A stretch of 64,000 nucleotides of DNA from assembly GCF_014191055.1 (NCBI RefSeq), contig NZ_JACHWB010000001.1:62001-126000 (forward strand), read 5' to 3'. Positions 1-7,719 of the stretch are shown here, one piece after another. The notes below the pieces were generated by a model. The model did no database searches, was not told the DNA's origin, and saw nothing but the letters and a program-made list of their open reading frames with translations. This DNA is from Microvirga lupini (GTDB lineage: Bacteria > Pseudomonadota > Alphaproteobacteria > Rhizobiales > Beijerinckiaceae). Each line of letters starts with the position of its first letter. Within the stretch, counting starts at the first letter, position 1. Position numbers and translations under genes: made by a program.

Positions 1-568
1 CCCGGCCCTTGGACGAGCCGGCACGCTTCAGGGCCTCCTCGATGGTCTGGCCGAGCACGAAATGATTGCCCATCACCCGCATGGCTTGGCGGGTGGCGGT
101 GCGCACCGCCGGAAGGCCGAGGCGCTTGGTGAGCTGGCCCAGAATGCTCTCCGGCGTCTCGCCGGGCTGGATGACGCGCGCGGTGATCCCGAGTGCCCAG
201 GCCGAAGCCGAGACGAGGAAGGCATCGGACTTCGCCTCATGGCTTGCGAAATCGGCCTGCCCCAGCTTGTCCTCGATGAGGCGGTCGGCGGTGGCGGCGT
301 CCGGCACGCGCAGCAGCGCCTCGGCCAGCACCATGAGGGCAAGCCCCTCTTTGGTGGAAAGCGCGTATTCCCGCAACATCTCCTCGACGCCGCCGAGCCC
401 GCCGCCCTTGGCGCGGATCGCCTCGATCAGGCGGGTCGCCTGCTCGTCCACGCGCCTCTCCCGCTCCGGGGACAGGCGGGAACTGGCGAGAAGCCGGGCG
501 GCAAGGGCCTTGTCGTCTTCCGCGAAGGGAGGGTTGAAGGGCAGGGCGGCGCCGGGGGCAGGGCTCAT
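1..568 (-). CDS. putA: Bifunctional proline dehydrogenase/P5C dehydrogenase PutA, N-terminal part (cut by window start)
   Basis: PutA oxidises proline to glutamate by a FAD proline dehydrogenase step followed by an NAD-dependent P5C dehydrogenase step. Only about 189 N-terminal residues are present; the gene runs off the left edge. The conserved block STKEGLALMVLAEALLRVP (about residues 71-89) and the later FVLGQTIEEALKRA are characteristic of the helical domain that precedes the proline dehydrogenase barrel. The start is the ATG at 568, giving MSPAPGAALPFNPPF. It is divergent from an Lrp-type regulator across about 108 bp, the usual alphaproteobacterial putA/putR arrangement, so proline-dependent activation from that gap is likely. 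The catalytic domains cannot be seen here. Confidence 0.9.
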   Translation of the reverse strand, partial: MSPAPGAALPFNPPFAEDDKALAARLLASSRLSPERERRVDEQATRLIEAIRAKGGGLGGVEEMLREYALSTKEGLALMVLAEALLRVPDAATADRLIEDKLGQADFASHEAKSDAFLVSASAWALGITARVIQPGETPESILGQLTKRLGLPAVRTATRQAMRVMGNHFVLGQTIEEALKRAGSSKGR

Positions 569-676
569 CGGATTGTCCTCTGGATGTTTCCCGGAATATA
601 TGAAGCTCCCGGCCGTGTTTCGATGGCAAAATAGCTGAACTTGCCTTAGTAAACACGGAGGAAATGGGGAAGGGCC

Positions 677-1144
677 GTGAAAATGCCGGAGCTGGACCGA
701 ACCGACCGCAAGATCCTTAAAGCTCTTCAGGCGGATGGCCGCATCGCCACGGTGGACCTAGCCGAGACGATCGGGCTGTCGCCCACTTCCACCAGCGAGA
801 GGGTCAAGCGCCTCCAGCGGGAGGGCTACATCGCCGGCTATGGCGCGAGGCTCGATCCGCACCGGCTCGGGTTGGGGCTCCTGGTTTTCGTGGAGGTCTC
901 CCTCGACAAGACGACGGCGGACGTCTTCGAAAAATTCGCCGCCGCCGTGAAGCGGGCGCCCGAGGTCCTGGAATGCCACATGGTGGCGGGCGGCTTCGAT
1001 TATCTCGTGAAAACCCGCGTGGCCGACATGGCCGCCTACCGTCACTTCCTCGGCGAAATTCTGCTCGCCCTGCCGGGCGTGAAGGAAACCCGCACCTATG
1101 CGGTGATGGAGGAGGTCAAGAGCGACGGGATGCTGCCGGTGTAG
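677..1144 (+). CDS. putR: Lrp/AsnC-family regulator, probable proline-utilisation activator PutR
   Basis: A 155-residue Lrp/AsnC protein. Residues 1-65 hold an N-terminal winged HTH (LDRTDRKILKALQADGRIA, then the recognition helix around SPTSTSERVKRLQREGYI). The rest is a RAM/AsnC ligand-binding domain containing VLECHMVAGGFDYLVKTRV. It is divergent from putA. In Agrobacterium and Rhodobacter the equivalent gene (PutR) activates putA in response to proline, so the same role is inferred here. The start is GTG 677, with ATG 683 two codons later as the alternative. A GGAGGA sequence lies about 15 bases upstream, which is far for either. The gene is followed at once by a bidirectional terminator. 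Confidence 0.85.
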   Translation: MKMPELDRTDRKILKALQADGRIATVDLAETIGLSPTSTSERVKRLQREGYIAGYGARLDPHRLGLGLLVFVEVSLDKTTADVFEKFAAAVKRAPEVLECHMVAGGFDYLVKTRVADMAAYRHFLGEILLALPGVKETRTYAVMEEVKSDGMLPV

Positions 1145-1150
1145 GCATGA

Positions 1151-1180
1151 AAAAGGCGGCTCGAAGCCGCCTTTTCCTTT
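1151..1180 (+). terminator. Bidirectional intrinsic terminator between putR and terC
   Basis: Perfect 11-bp stem AAAAGGCGGCT / AGCCGCCTTTT with a 3-base loop (1162-1164), followed by a T-rich run. The A run on the left makes it work on the minus strand too. It lies between the converging putR and TerC-family genes, so it probably serves both. Confidence 0.85.
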
Positions 1181-1198
1181 TCAGGTTACCTTCGAGCC

Positions 1199-2206
1199 TC
1201 AGCCGGAGATCGCCTTCGGCTCGTCCTTTGTCTTCCACAGGGAGAAGACGACGCCACCCGCGATCAGGGCGAGGGTCACGCCCAGCGAGATGGTGGGATC
1301 GAGCTTGCCGACGAGCTGGTTCCAGAAGATCTTGCCGCCGATGAACACGAGCACCAGGGCCAGAGCGTATTTCAGGTAGTGGAACCGGTGCACCATCGCG
1401 GCCAGCGCGAAGTAGAGCGCCCTTAAGCCCAGGATCGCCATGATGTTGGCCGTGTAGACCACGAAGGTATCTGTGGTGATGGCGAAGATCGCCGGCACCG
1501 AATCCACCGCGAAGATCAGGTCGGCGACGTTGATCACCACGAGAGCCAGGAAGAGCGGCGTCGCCCAGGTGACGATCTTGCCCGTCTTTGGATCGGGCTC
1601 GCGCACGAAGAAGTGCTGGTCGTGAAGGCGGTTCGTCACCCGCATGTGCTTGCGCAGGAAACGGACGAGCGGGTTCTTCTCGATGTCGGGATCGCTCTCG
1701 GGAACGATCAGCATCTTGATGCCGGTCGCGATGAGGAAAGCGCCGAAGATGTAGAGCATCCAGGAATATTCCTGTACCAGAGCCGCGCCCAGCGCGATCA
1801 TGATGCCGCGCAGAACGATGACGCCGATGATGCCCCACACGAGGGCACGATACTGGTATTTTCGGGGGATCGCGAAATAGCTGAAGATCAGCGAGATCAC
1901 GAAGACATTGTCGATGGACAGGGACTTCTCGATGAAGAAGCCCGTGAAGTACGAGATGCCTGCATGGCTTCCGTCTTCCGTCACCAGAAGGCCGGTCTCG
2001 AACGACCACCAGATATACGCGCCGAAGGCGGTAGCGATGCCGATGTAGAAGGCAGAGAGGAGAAGACTCTCCTTCACGCCGAGTTCTTTGTCCTTTCTGT
2101 TGAGGACGCCGAGATCGAAGGCGAGGAGAAAAACGACAAGGCTCAAGAAAGCCGTCCACATCCAGACGGGCTTTCCCAGCCATTCCATGAGCAGGAATTC
2201 TGGCAT
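1199..2206 (-). CDS. TerC-family integral membrane protein (Alx/TerC type)
   Basis: A 335-residue polytopic membrane protein. It carries the family motif EKSLSIDNVFV and the later FAVDSVPAIFAIT, both with intramembrane acidic residues thought to bind metal. The length matches Alx/YgjT-type TerC proteins (about 320 residues). Members are linked to manganese export, metal homeostasis or co-translocational metal loading, and older names refer to tellurite resistance. The chosen start is ATG 2206; ATG 2188 is possible and neither has a strong SD. It is monocistronic with a long leader (2207-2370) that may be structured. The substrate cannot be read from sequence; Mn2+ is an inference from the family. 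Confidence 0.85.
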   Translation of the reverse strand: MPEFLLMEWLGKPVWMWTAFLSLVVFLLAFDLGVLNRKDKELGVKESLLLSAFYIGIATAFGAYIWWSFETGLLVTEDGSHAGISYFTGFFIEKSLSIDNVFVISLIFSYFAIPRKYQYRALVWGIIGVIVLRGIMIALGAALVQEYSWMLYIFGAFLIATGIKMLIVPESDPDIEKNPLVRFLRKHMRVTNRLHDQHFFVREPDPKTGKIVTWATPLFLALVVINVADLIFAVDSVPAIFAITTDTFVVYTANIMAILGLRALYFALAAMVHRFHYLKYALALVLVFIGGKIFWNQLVGKLDPTISLGVTLALIAGGVVFSLWKTKDEPKAISG

Positions 2207-2508
2207 AACCGGACCTATGATTGCTTCTGTTCAAGCATCGGCTCCGACATCACAGTCGTGTGCTCACGTCCTGCCAGAGGGGCCCGGTCGCCGATGGCAC
2301 CAAGGTGGGAAGCGCTCTTGGAGCCGTCAAGGGTCCCGGCCTTGAGAATTTCTGCTCAACTTTTTGTCAAATGCCCTCTCCGGAGGCAGGAATGCCACGG
2401 CAAGAGACTTGACCCCCGCCGCCGATCTGGTTGCATGGTTACGAACCGGGCAGGTGGCCGAAAAGAGCGCCATAAGGCTCCAAACGATAAAGATCAGAGG
2501 TGACGGTG
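2207..2508. other. Divergent intergenic region: terC leader and promoter zone of the ABC operon
   Basis: No coding gene is seen in these 302 bases. On the minus strand a perfect -35 box TTGACA (2370-2365) lies about 160 bases before the terC start, leaving a long G/C-rich leader. Within it CTGGCAGGAC (minus strand, 2277-2268) resembles the CTGGCGAGAC segment of yybP-ykoY riboswitches. The diagnostic GGGGAGTAG part was not found, so no riboswitch is called. On the plus strand, AGAGG at 2496-2500 is the SD for the ATG at 2509. Confidence 0.4.
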
Positions 2509-3546
2509 ATGTTCGTGGATCGTTCGATGAAGGCGAAGTGGATCAAAGGGATGCTGGCGGGTGCCGCCGTGTTTCTTGGCTCCGCGGCTGCCCAGGCTCA
2601 GACCCCGGTACGGTTCTCCCTGGACTGGCGTTGGGAAGGGCCGGCGGCACCCTTCGCGGTCGCCCTCGACAAGGGCTACTTCAAGGCCGAGGGTCTCGAC
2701 GTCACGATCGATCCGGCGGCAGGATCCCGCGAGCCGATCTCCCGCGTGGCCTCGGGCACCTATGATGTGGGCTTTGGCGACGTGAACTCCCTTGTGCGCT
2801 TCCGCGACGAGAATCCGGGCACGGACATCAAGGCCGTGATGGTGATCTATGACCGTCCGCCTTTTGCCCTCATCGGGCGCAAGAGCCGGGGCATCAGCAA
2901 GGAGGTATCGAGCCTCCAGGGCAAGAAGTTCGGTGCGCCGGCCGCCGATGGCGCCTTCGCGCAATGGCCGATCTTCAAGGCCGTCAACAAGATCGACGAT
3001 TCCAGCATGAAGTTCGAGAATGTCGGCTTCCCTGTTCGCGAGCCCATGCTGGCGCAGGGAGAAGTCGATGCGGTCTTCGGCTTCTCCATGTCGTCCTACA
3101 TCAACCTGAAATCCCGCGGCGTGCCGGCGGACGACATCGTCGTGATGCTCATGAGCGATTACGGCGTCGATCTCTATGGCAACACCATCATCGTCTCGCA
3201 GAAGTTCGCTCAGGAGAAGCCGGAGGCCGTGAAGGGGCTCTTACGCGCCATCATGAAGGGCGTGCAGGACACGGTGAAAGACCCGTCGAGCGCCGTCGAT
3301 GCGGTGATCAAGCGCAACGACGTGGCCAAGAAGGACGTGGAGCTTGAGCGCCTCAAGATGGTGCTGGAGCAGAACATGATCACCCCCTGGGTCAAGGAGA
3401 ACGGTTTCGGAGGCATCGACAAGGCCCGCTTCGCCAAAGCCCTCGACCAGATCGGCCTGACCTTCACCTACAAGGCCAAGCCCGAAGTGGACGCGGTGTT
3501 CACGGAGCAGTTCCTGCCAGCGGCCGACCAGCGCAAGGTGAACTGA
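2509..3546 (+). CDS. ABC transporter substrate-binding protein, NMT1/THI5-like (NitT/TauT family)
   Basis: A 345-residue periplasmic binding protein with an N-terminal signal peptide (positive MKAKWIK, then a hydrophobic stretch ending near AAAQAQ). The mature part has the NMT1/SsuA pattern: FSLDWRWEGPAAPFAVALDKGYF, DVTIDPAAGS, VASGTYDVGFGDVNSL. Such proteins deliver nitrate, taurine, alkanesulfonates, pyrimidine-type thiamine precursors or riboflavin-like compounds; the ligand cannot be told from sequence. ATG 2509 was chosen because AGAGG precedes it by 8 bases; ATG 2527 is a second option. ATPase and permease genes follow, making a complete importer, with a palindromic repeat inserted after this gene. 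Confidence 0.87.
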   Translation: MFVDRSMKAKWIKGMLAGAAVFLGSAAAQAQTPVRFSLDWRWEGPAAPFAVALDKGYFKAEGLDVTIDPAAGSREPISRVASGTYDVGFGDVNSLVRFRDENPGTDIKAVMVIYDRPPFALIGRKSRGISKEVSSLQGKKFGAPAADGAFAQWPIFKAVNKIDDSSMKFENVGFPVREPMLAQGEVDAVFGFSMSSYINLKSRGVPADDIVVMLMSDYGVDLYGNTIIVSQKFAQEKPEAVKGLLRAIMKGVQDTVKDPSSAVDAVIKRNDVAKKDVELERLKMVLEQNMITPWVKENGFGGIDKARFAKALDQIGLTFTYKAKPEVDAVFTEQFLPAADQRKVN

Positions 3547-3552
3547 GCCTTC

Positions 3553-3689
3553 TCTCACCCTCCCCTTGAAGGGGAGGGCCGCGAGCATAAGCGAGCGGGG
3601 TGGGGGGGAAACGCTACGGTCTGCAAGGTCGCGCTACTCACCCCACCCCGGCCTGACGGCCGACCCTCCCCCTCAAGGGGAGGGTGAGA
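3553..3689. repeat. Palindromic intergenic repeat, CTCACCCTCCCC family
   Basis: The ends are inverted copies: TCTCACCCTCCCC on the left and GGGGAGGGTGAGA on the right, each next to its own smaller inverted repeat (CCCTCCCCTTGAAGGGGAGGG and CCCTCCCCCTCAAGGGGAGGG). The middle carries GAGCGGGGTGGGG and its partial complement CCCCACCCC. It fills the gap between the binding-protein and ATPase genes of one importer. It would form a long RNA hairpin and may lower expression of the downstream genes relative to the binding protein. Confidence 0.8.
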
Positions 3690-3703
3690 TCACGGAGCGC
3701 CCC

Positions 3704-4495
<792 letters not shown>

Positions 4496-4503
4496 GGAAC
4501 GTC

Positions 4504-5271
4504 ATGAAAACCAAGAGCCAGCTCGCCCTCGCGCCGTGGGTCTTCACCGTCGGTTTCTTCGCCCTGTGGGAGATCCTCTGCCACGTCTTGAAGATCTCGA
4601 GCTTCATCCTGCCGGCGCCCTCCACGATCCTCTGGGCCGTGTGGGAATACCGGAACCAGCTCGCCTACCACGCCATGCATACCCTCTGGATGACGCTGGC
4701 GGGCTTTGGTCTGGCCGTCGGCTTCGGCCTCCTGCTCGGGATGGTGCTCGGCTCCTCGCGGCTCATCAATGCGGGCACCTATCCGCTGCTGGTCGGCTTC
4801 AACTCGATCCCGAAAGTGGCCGTGGTGCCAATCCTGGTGTTCTGGTTCGGCGTCGGCTGGGTGCCGCCGGTGATGACCGCCTTCCTGATCTCGTTCTTCC
4901 CCATCGTGGTGAACGTCGCCACCGGCATCGCCACTGTGGAGCCTGAGATGGAGGACGTGCTGCGGGCGCTCGGCGCCTCGAAGCGCGACATCGTGTTCAA
5001 GGTCGGCGTGCCGCGCGCCATGCCGTACTTCTTCGGCTCGTTGAAGGTCGCGATCACGCTCGCCTATGTGGGATCCGTGATCGGCGAGCAGAATGCGTCG
5101 AATGTGGGCATCGGCAACCTGCTCACGCGCGCGTCCGCAGCCTTCGAGGTGCCCCTCGTCTGGGCCGCCCTTGTGGTCCTCGCGGTGCTCGGCGTGATCA
5201 TGTACGCGATCACGGCCTATGCGGAGCGCTCCATGACCGGCTGGGCGCAGCGCTCGCAGATGGCGGCATGA
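4504..5271 (+). CDS. ABC transporter permease (NitT/TauT family)
   Basis: A 255-residue inner-membrane permease of the BPD_transp_1 type with about six membrane segments. The coupling (EAA-like) loop reads EDVLRALGASKRDIVFKVGVP, followed by LPY/FFGSLKVAI-type sequence that docks on the ATPase. The start is ATG 4504 with AGGA 5 bases upstream, overlapping the stop region of the ATPase gene, which points to translational coupling. It is the last gene of the importer operon; a palindromic repeat follows. The substrate is unknown and no regulator lies beside the operon. Confidence 0.88.
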   Translation: MKTKSQLALAPWVFTVGFFALWEILCHVLKISSFILPAPSTILWAVWEYRNQLAYHAMHTLWMTLAGFGLAVGFGLLLGMVLGSSRLINAGTYPLLVGFNSIPKVAVVPILVFWFGVGWVPPVMTAFLISFFPIVVNVATGIATVEPEMEDVLRALGASKRDIVFKVGVPRAMPYFFGSLKVAITLAYVGSVIGEQNASNVGIGNLLTRASAAFEVPLVWAALVVLAVLGVIMYAITAYAERSMTGWAQRSQMAA

Positions 5272-5295
5272 GGTAGACACCTCACACCCCTCTCC

Positions 5296-5401
5296 CCTCA
5301 TCCTGAGGAGCCGCTGAAAGCGGCGTCTCGAAGGAGCTCCAGAATGCATGGGAAGCGCCTTGTCCTTCGAGACGCGAGCAAGCTCGCTCCTCAGGATGAG
5401 G
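5296..5401. repeat. Palindromic repeat, CCTCATCCTGAGGAG family, copy 1
   Basis: Begins CCTCATCCTGAGGAGC, continues GTCTCGAAGGA, and ends with the inverted complement TCCTTCGAGAC ... GCTCCTCAGGATGAGG. The same element recurs at 17656-17762. This family is abundant between genes in Bradyrhizobium, Methylobacterium and Microvirga genomes. It lies between the permease gene and the converging CobW-type gene and could act as a hairpin transcription stop for either. Confidence 0.88.
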
Positions 5402-5428
5402 CTCTTGTTGGAGATCCGCGAGAGGTGC

Positions 5429-6574
5429 TCACCGCCTCAGCGACAGCGGATTGTCCGACAGCGCCGCCGCATCGGGCTGATCGACGGCAGGCTTGCCGAG
5501 AAAGGCGTTCCAGAGCTTCTCCACCGTGTCGCGCTCGAGATCGTCGACGATGAACACGATGCGGCTGCGCCTGTCTTCGCTGGGCCAGCGCGGCAGCACG
5601 GCCGGCACGTGGATCACGTGCTGCACGCCGTGGATCACGACCGGATGCTCCGGGTCTTCGGCCAGCGCCACGAGGCCCTTCACGCGCAGGAGCTTCGCGC
5701 CCTGCGACGAGCGCAGGAGGTCGAGGAACATGTCGAGCGTGCCCTGGCGGATCGGCTGATCGCTCGTGAGGCAGAAGGCGCGGATCTTCTCGTCGTGCCG
5801 GTTTACATCGTGATGATGGTGATGGTCGTGGCCATGATGGTGGTGATGGTGTCCGTGCTGATGCGCATGGCTCTCACGCTCGGCCTCCTCGACCGCCTCC
5901 GTTTTCAGCCACTCGGCCACATCGGCGATCCTGCCTTCGAGATCGAAGAGGCCACCTGCGATGACCGCCTCGGCCGGCGCATCCGCCGCGAGCAGGGTTG
6001 CGCCGGGATTGAGCTGATGCAGCCGCTCCCGCAACTCCGAGCGCCTTGATTCATCGGCCACGAGGTCGGTTTTCGAGAGGACGATGCGCTCGGCCACCGC
6101 TGCCTGCTTCACGGCCTCGCGATGGGCATCGAGGGTCGTGGCACCGTTGACCGCATCGACCACCGTCACCACGCCCTCCACGGCGTAACGCAGGGACAGA
6201 TACGGATGATAGAGCACCGCGTGCAGGATCGGCGCCGGATCGGCAAGCCCCGTGGTTTCGATGATCACGCGCTTGAACGGCATGATGCGACCGTTGTCGC
6301 GCTTGCGCAGGAGGTCTTCGAGGGTCGCGATGAGGTCGCCGCGCACGGTGCAGCAGAGGCACCCGGCGGAGAGCAGCACCATGCCCTCGTCGACCGTTTC
6401 CACCAGCAGGTGGTCCAGGCCGATCTCACCGAACTCGTTGATGATCACCACGCTGTCCTGCAGGGCGGGATCCTTCAGGAGCCGGTTGAGCAGGGTGGTT
6501 TTGCCCGAGCCGAGAAAGCCCGTGAGGATGGTGAGCGGCAGGGGGGCGGGAGGGGTCATCGGGCTGTCGGTCAT
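5429..6574 (-). CDS. CobW/COG0523-family GTP-binding metallochaperone with His-rich loop
   Basis: A 381-residue G3E GTPase. It has Walker A TGFLGSGKTTLL, the metal-binding CXCC motif (CLCC in LLSAGCLCCTVRGDL), the switch region ETTGLADP and the base-recognition motif SKTD. About 230 residues in is a very His-rich linker (HAHQHGHHHHHHGHDHHHHH), followed by the CobW C-terminal domain. The His tract argues for Zn2+ (or Ni2+/Co2+) handling in the cytosol, as in ZigA/YeiR/YjiA types. ATG 6574 was chosen. An in-frame TTG at 6583 overlaps the stop of the upstream DMT gene, so the two are probably co-transcribed. No Zur-like operator was identified. Confidence 0.88.
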   Translation of the reverse strand: MTDSPMTPPAPLPLTILTGFLGSGKTTLLNRLLKDPALQDSVVIINEFGEIGLDHLLVETVDEGMVLLSAGCLCCTVRGDLIATLEDLLRKRDNGRIMPFKRVIIETTGLADPAPILHAVLYHPYLSLRYAVEGVVTVVDAVNGATTLDAHREAVKQAAVAERIVLSKTDLVADESRRSELRERLHQLNPGATLLAADAPAEAVIAGGLFDLEGRIADVAEWLKTEAVEEAERESHAHQHGHHHHHHGHDHHHHHDVNRHDEKIRAFCLTSDQPIRQGTLDMFLDLLRSSQGAKLLRVKGLVALAEDPEHPVVIHGVQHVIHVPAVLPRWPSEDRRSRIVFIVDDLERDTVEKLWNAFLGKPAVDQPDAAALSDNPLSLRR

Positions 6575-6579
6575 CGTGT

Positions 6580-7488
6580 TCAATCCGCAATCGGCACCAG
6601 GGGCGCACCTTTCGGGCGGCGCTGCTCCAGCACAACGTTGGCCATGATGGCTCCCAGCACAAGGGCGCCGCCTGCCATCTGCAGGGGCGACAGGACCTCG
6701 TCGAGGATGAGGGCCGACGCGATGGCAGCCACCACGGGCTCGGTGCAGTAGATGATTCCGGCGGCCACCGCCGTGATGCGCCCGAGCGCCAGGAACTGCA
6801 GGACGAAGCCGAAGACATAGCCGCCGATGGTCATGGTGACCGCGAAGGGGGCGGCGGCCAGGGAGGAGGGTGGGGCGAGCTGCCCGGCCGCCAGGCTGAT
6901 GAGCGCTGCGGTCGGCAGGACAAGCACATGAATCCAGAAGGTCTTGGCCATGACGCCGGTTCGGCGGCAGCGGGCGGCGGCGAAGAACTGAATCGCCGTG
7001 GCGATGCTCGCCCCGAAGGCAAGGGCGAGGCCGCGCCAGTCGAGATCACCGAAGGCCGGACCCACCACCAGGGCAACCCCGAGGGTGGCGACGGCCACGA
7101 CGCCCAGCAGGGACGGCGTGAGCTTCGTGCCCTCCACGAAGGGGCTCGCGAGCACGATCAGGATCGGGAAGGTGTAGAACACCACGGCCGCCACGGTGAC
7201 CGGGATATAGGCGACCGACGAGAGATAGCAGATGCCCACGAAGGCCGTGGCGACGCCGAGCAGGATCAGCGTGCCGCGCTCCTCCCGGGCCGCCTTCAGC
7301 GAACCGCGCATGACGGCCGCCACGATGCCGACCAGAACGAGCATCAGGAACACCCGGTACACCACGATCGCCGAGCCGCTGGCCCCGGCGAAGGAAGCGA
7401 TGCGGGCATACACGATGTTGAAGCCGTAAAGACTCGCCGAGACGAGAGCGAAGAGCAGGCCTGTGGTGGGGGAGGAGGAATGGGTCAT
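6580..7488 (-). CDS. EamA/DMT-family transporter
   Basis: A 302-residue protein with ten predicted membrane helices arranged as two EamA repeats (for example VVYRVFLMLVLVGIVAAVM and the second half ending AGGALVLGAIMANVVLEQ). DMT exporters of this size typically move amino acids, nucleotides or other metabolites out of the cell; the substrate is unknown. ATG 7488 is taken as start (MTHSSSPTTGLLFALV); ATG 7533 would add 15 residues. Neither has a convincing SD. Its stop lies just upstream of the CobW-type gene, and both read leftwards. Confidence 0.8.
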   Translation of the reverse strand: MTHSSSPTTGLLFALVSASLYGFNIVYARIASFAGASGSAIVVYRVFLMLVLVGIVAAVMRGSLKAAREERGTLILLGVATAFVGICYLSSVAYIPVTVAAVVFYTFPILIVLASPFVEGTKLTPSLLGVVAVATLGVALVVGPAFGDLDWRGLALAFGASIATAIQFFAAARCRRTGVMAKTFWIHVLVLPTAALISLAAGQLAPPSSLAAAPFAVTMTIGGYVFGFVLQFLALGRITAVAAGIIYCTEPVVAAIASALILDEVLSPLQMAGGALVLGAIMANVVLEQRRPKGAPLVPIAD

Positions 7489-7719
7489 ATGGGGCTTCGG
7501 CGGTAAGGCGGCACCGTTCGCCTGAACGGGCATGGATTGCAAGGCCCTTCTGCCCCGCCACATGCCTTTCGTTCCGCATTCCTGATGCCGGCCGGAGCGA
7601 TGTTCCTCCTCTAAGGTCACCCTCCGTCCGGAGAGTAGTCAAGGTCGATCACCTGAGGGAAAGCTTGGCTTGAAGGCAGTCTTAATCACTTGGACTGACC
7701 GTTCAAGAAAGGATTTGCC

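Noticed and set aside
2207..2508. TPP riboswitch upstream of the NMT1-type importer
   Set aside because: No CTGAGA-type THI-box elements are present on the plus strand.
3566..3703. Upstream extension of the ABC ATPase frame
   Set aside because: It translates the palindromic repeat; a good SD lies before TTG 3704.
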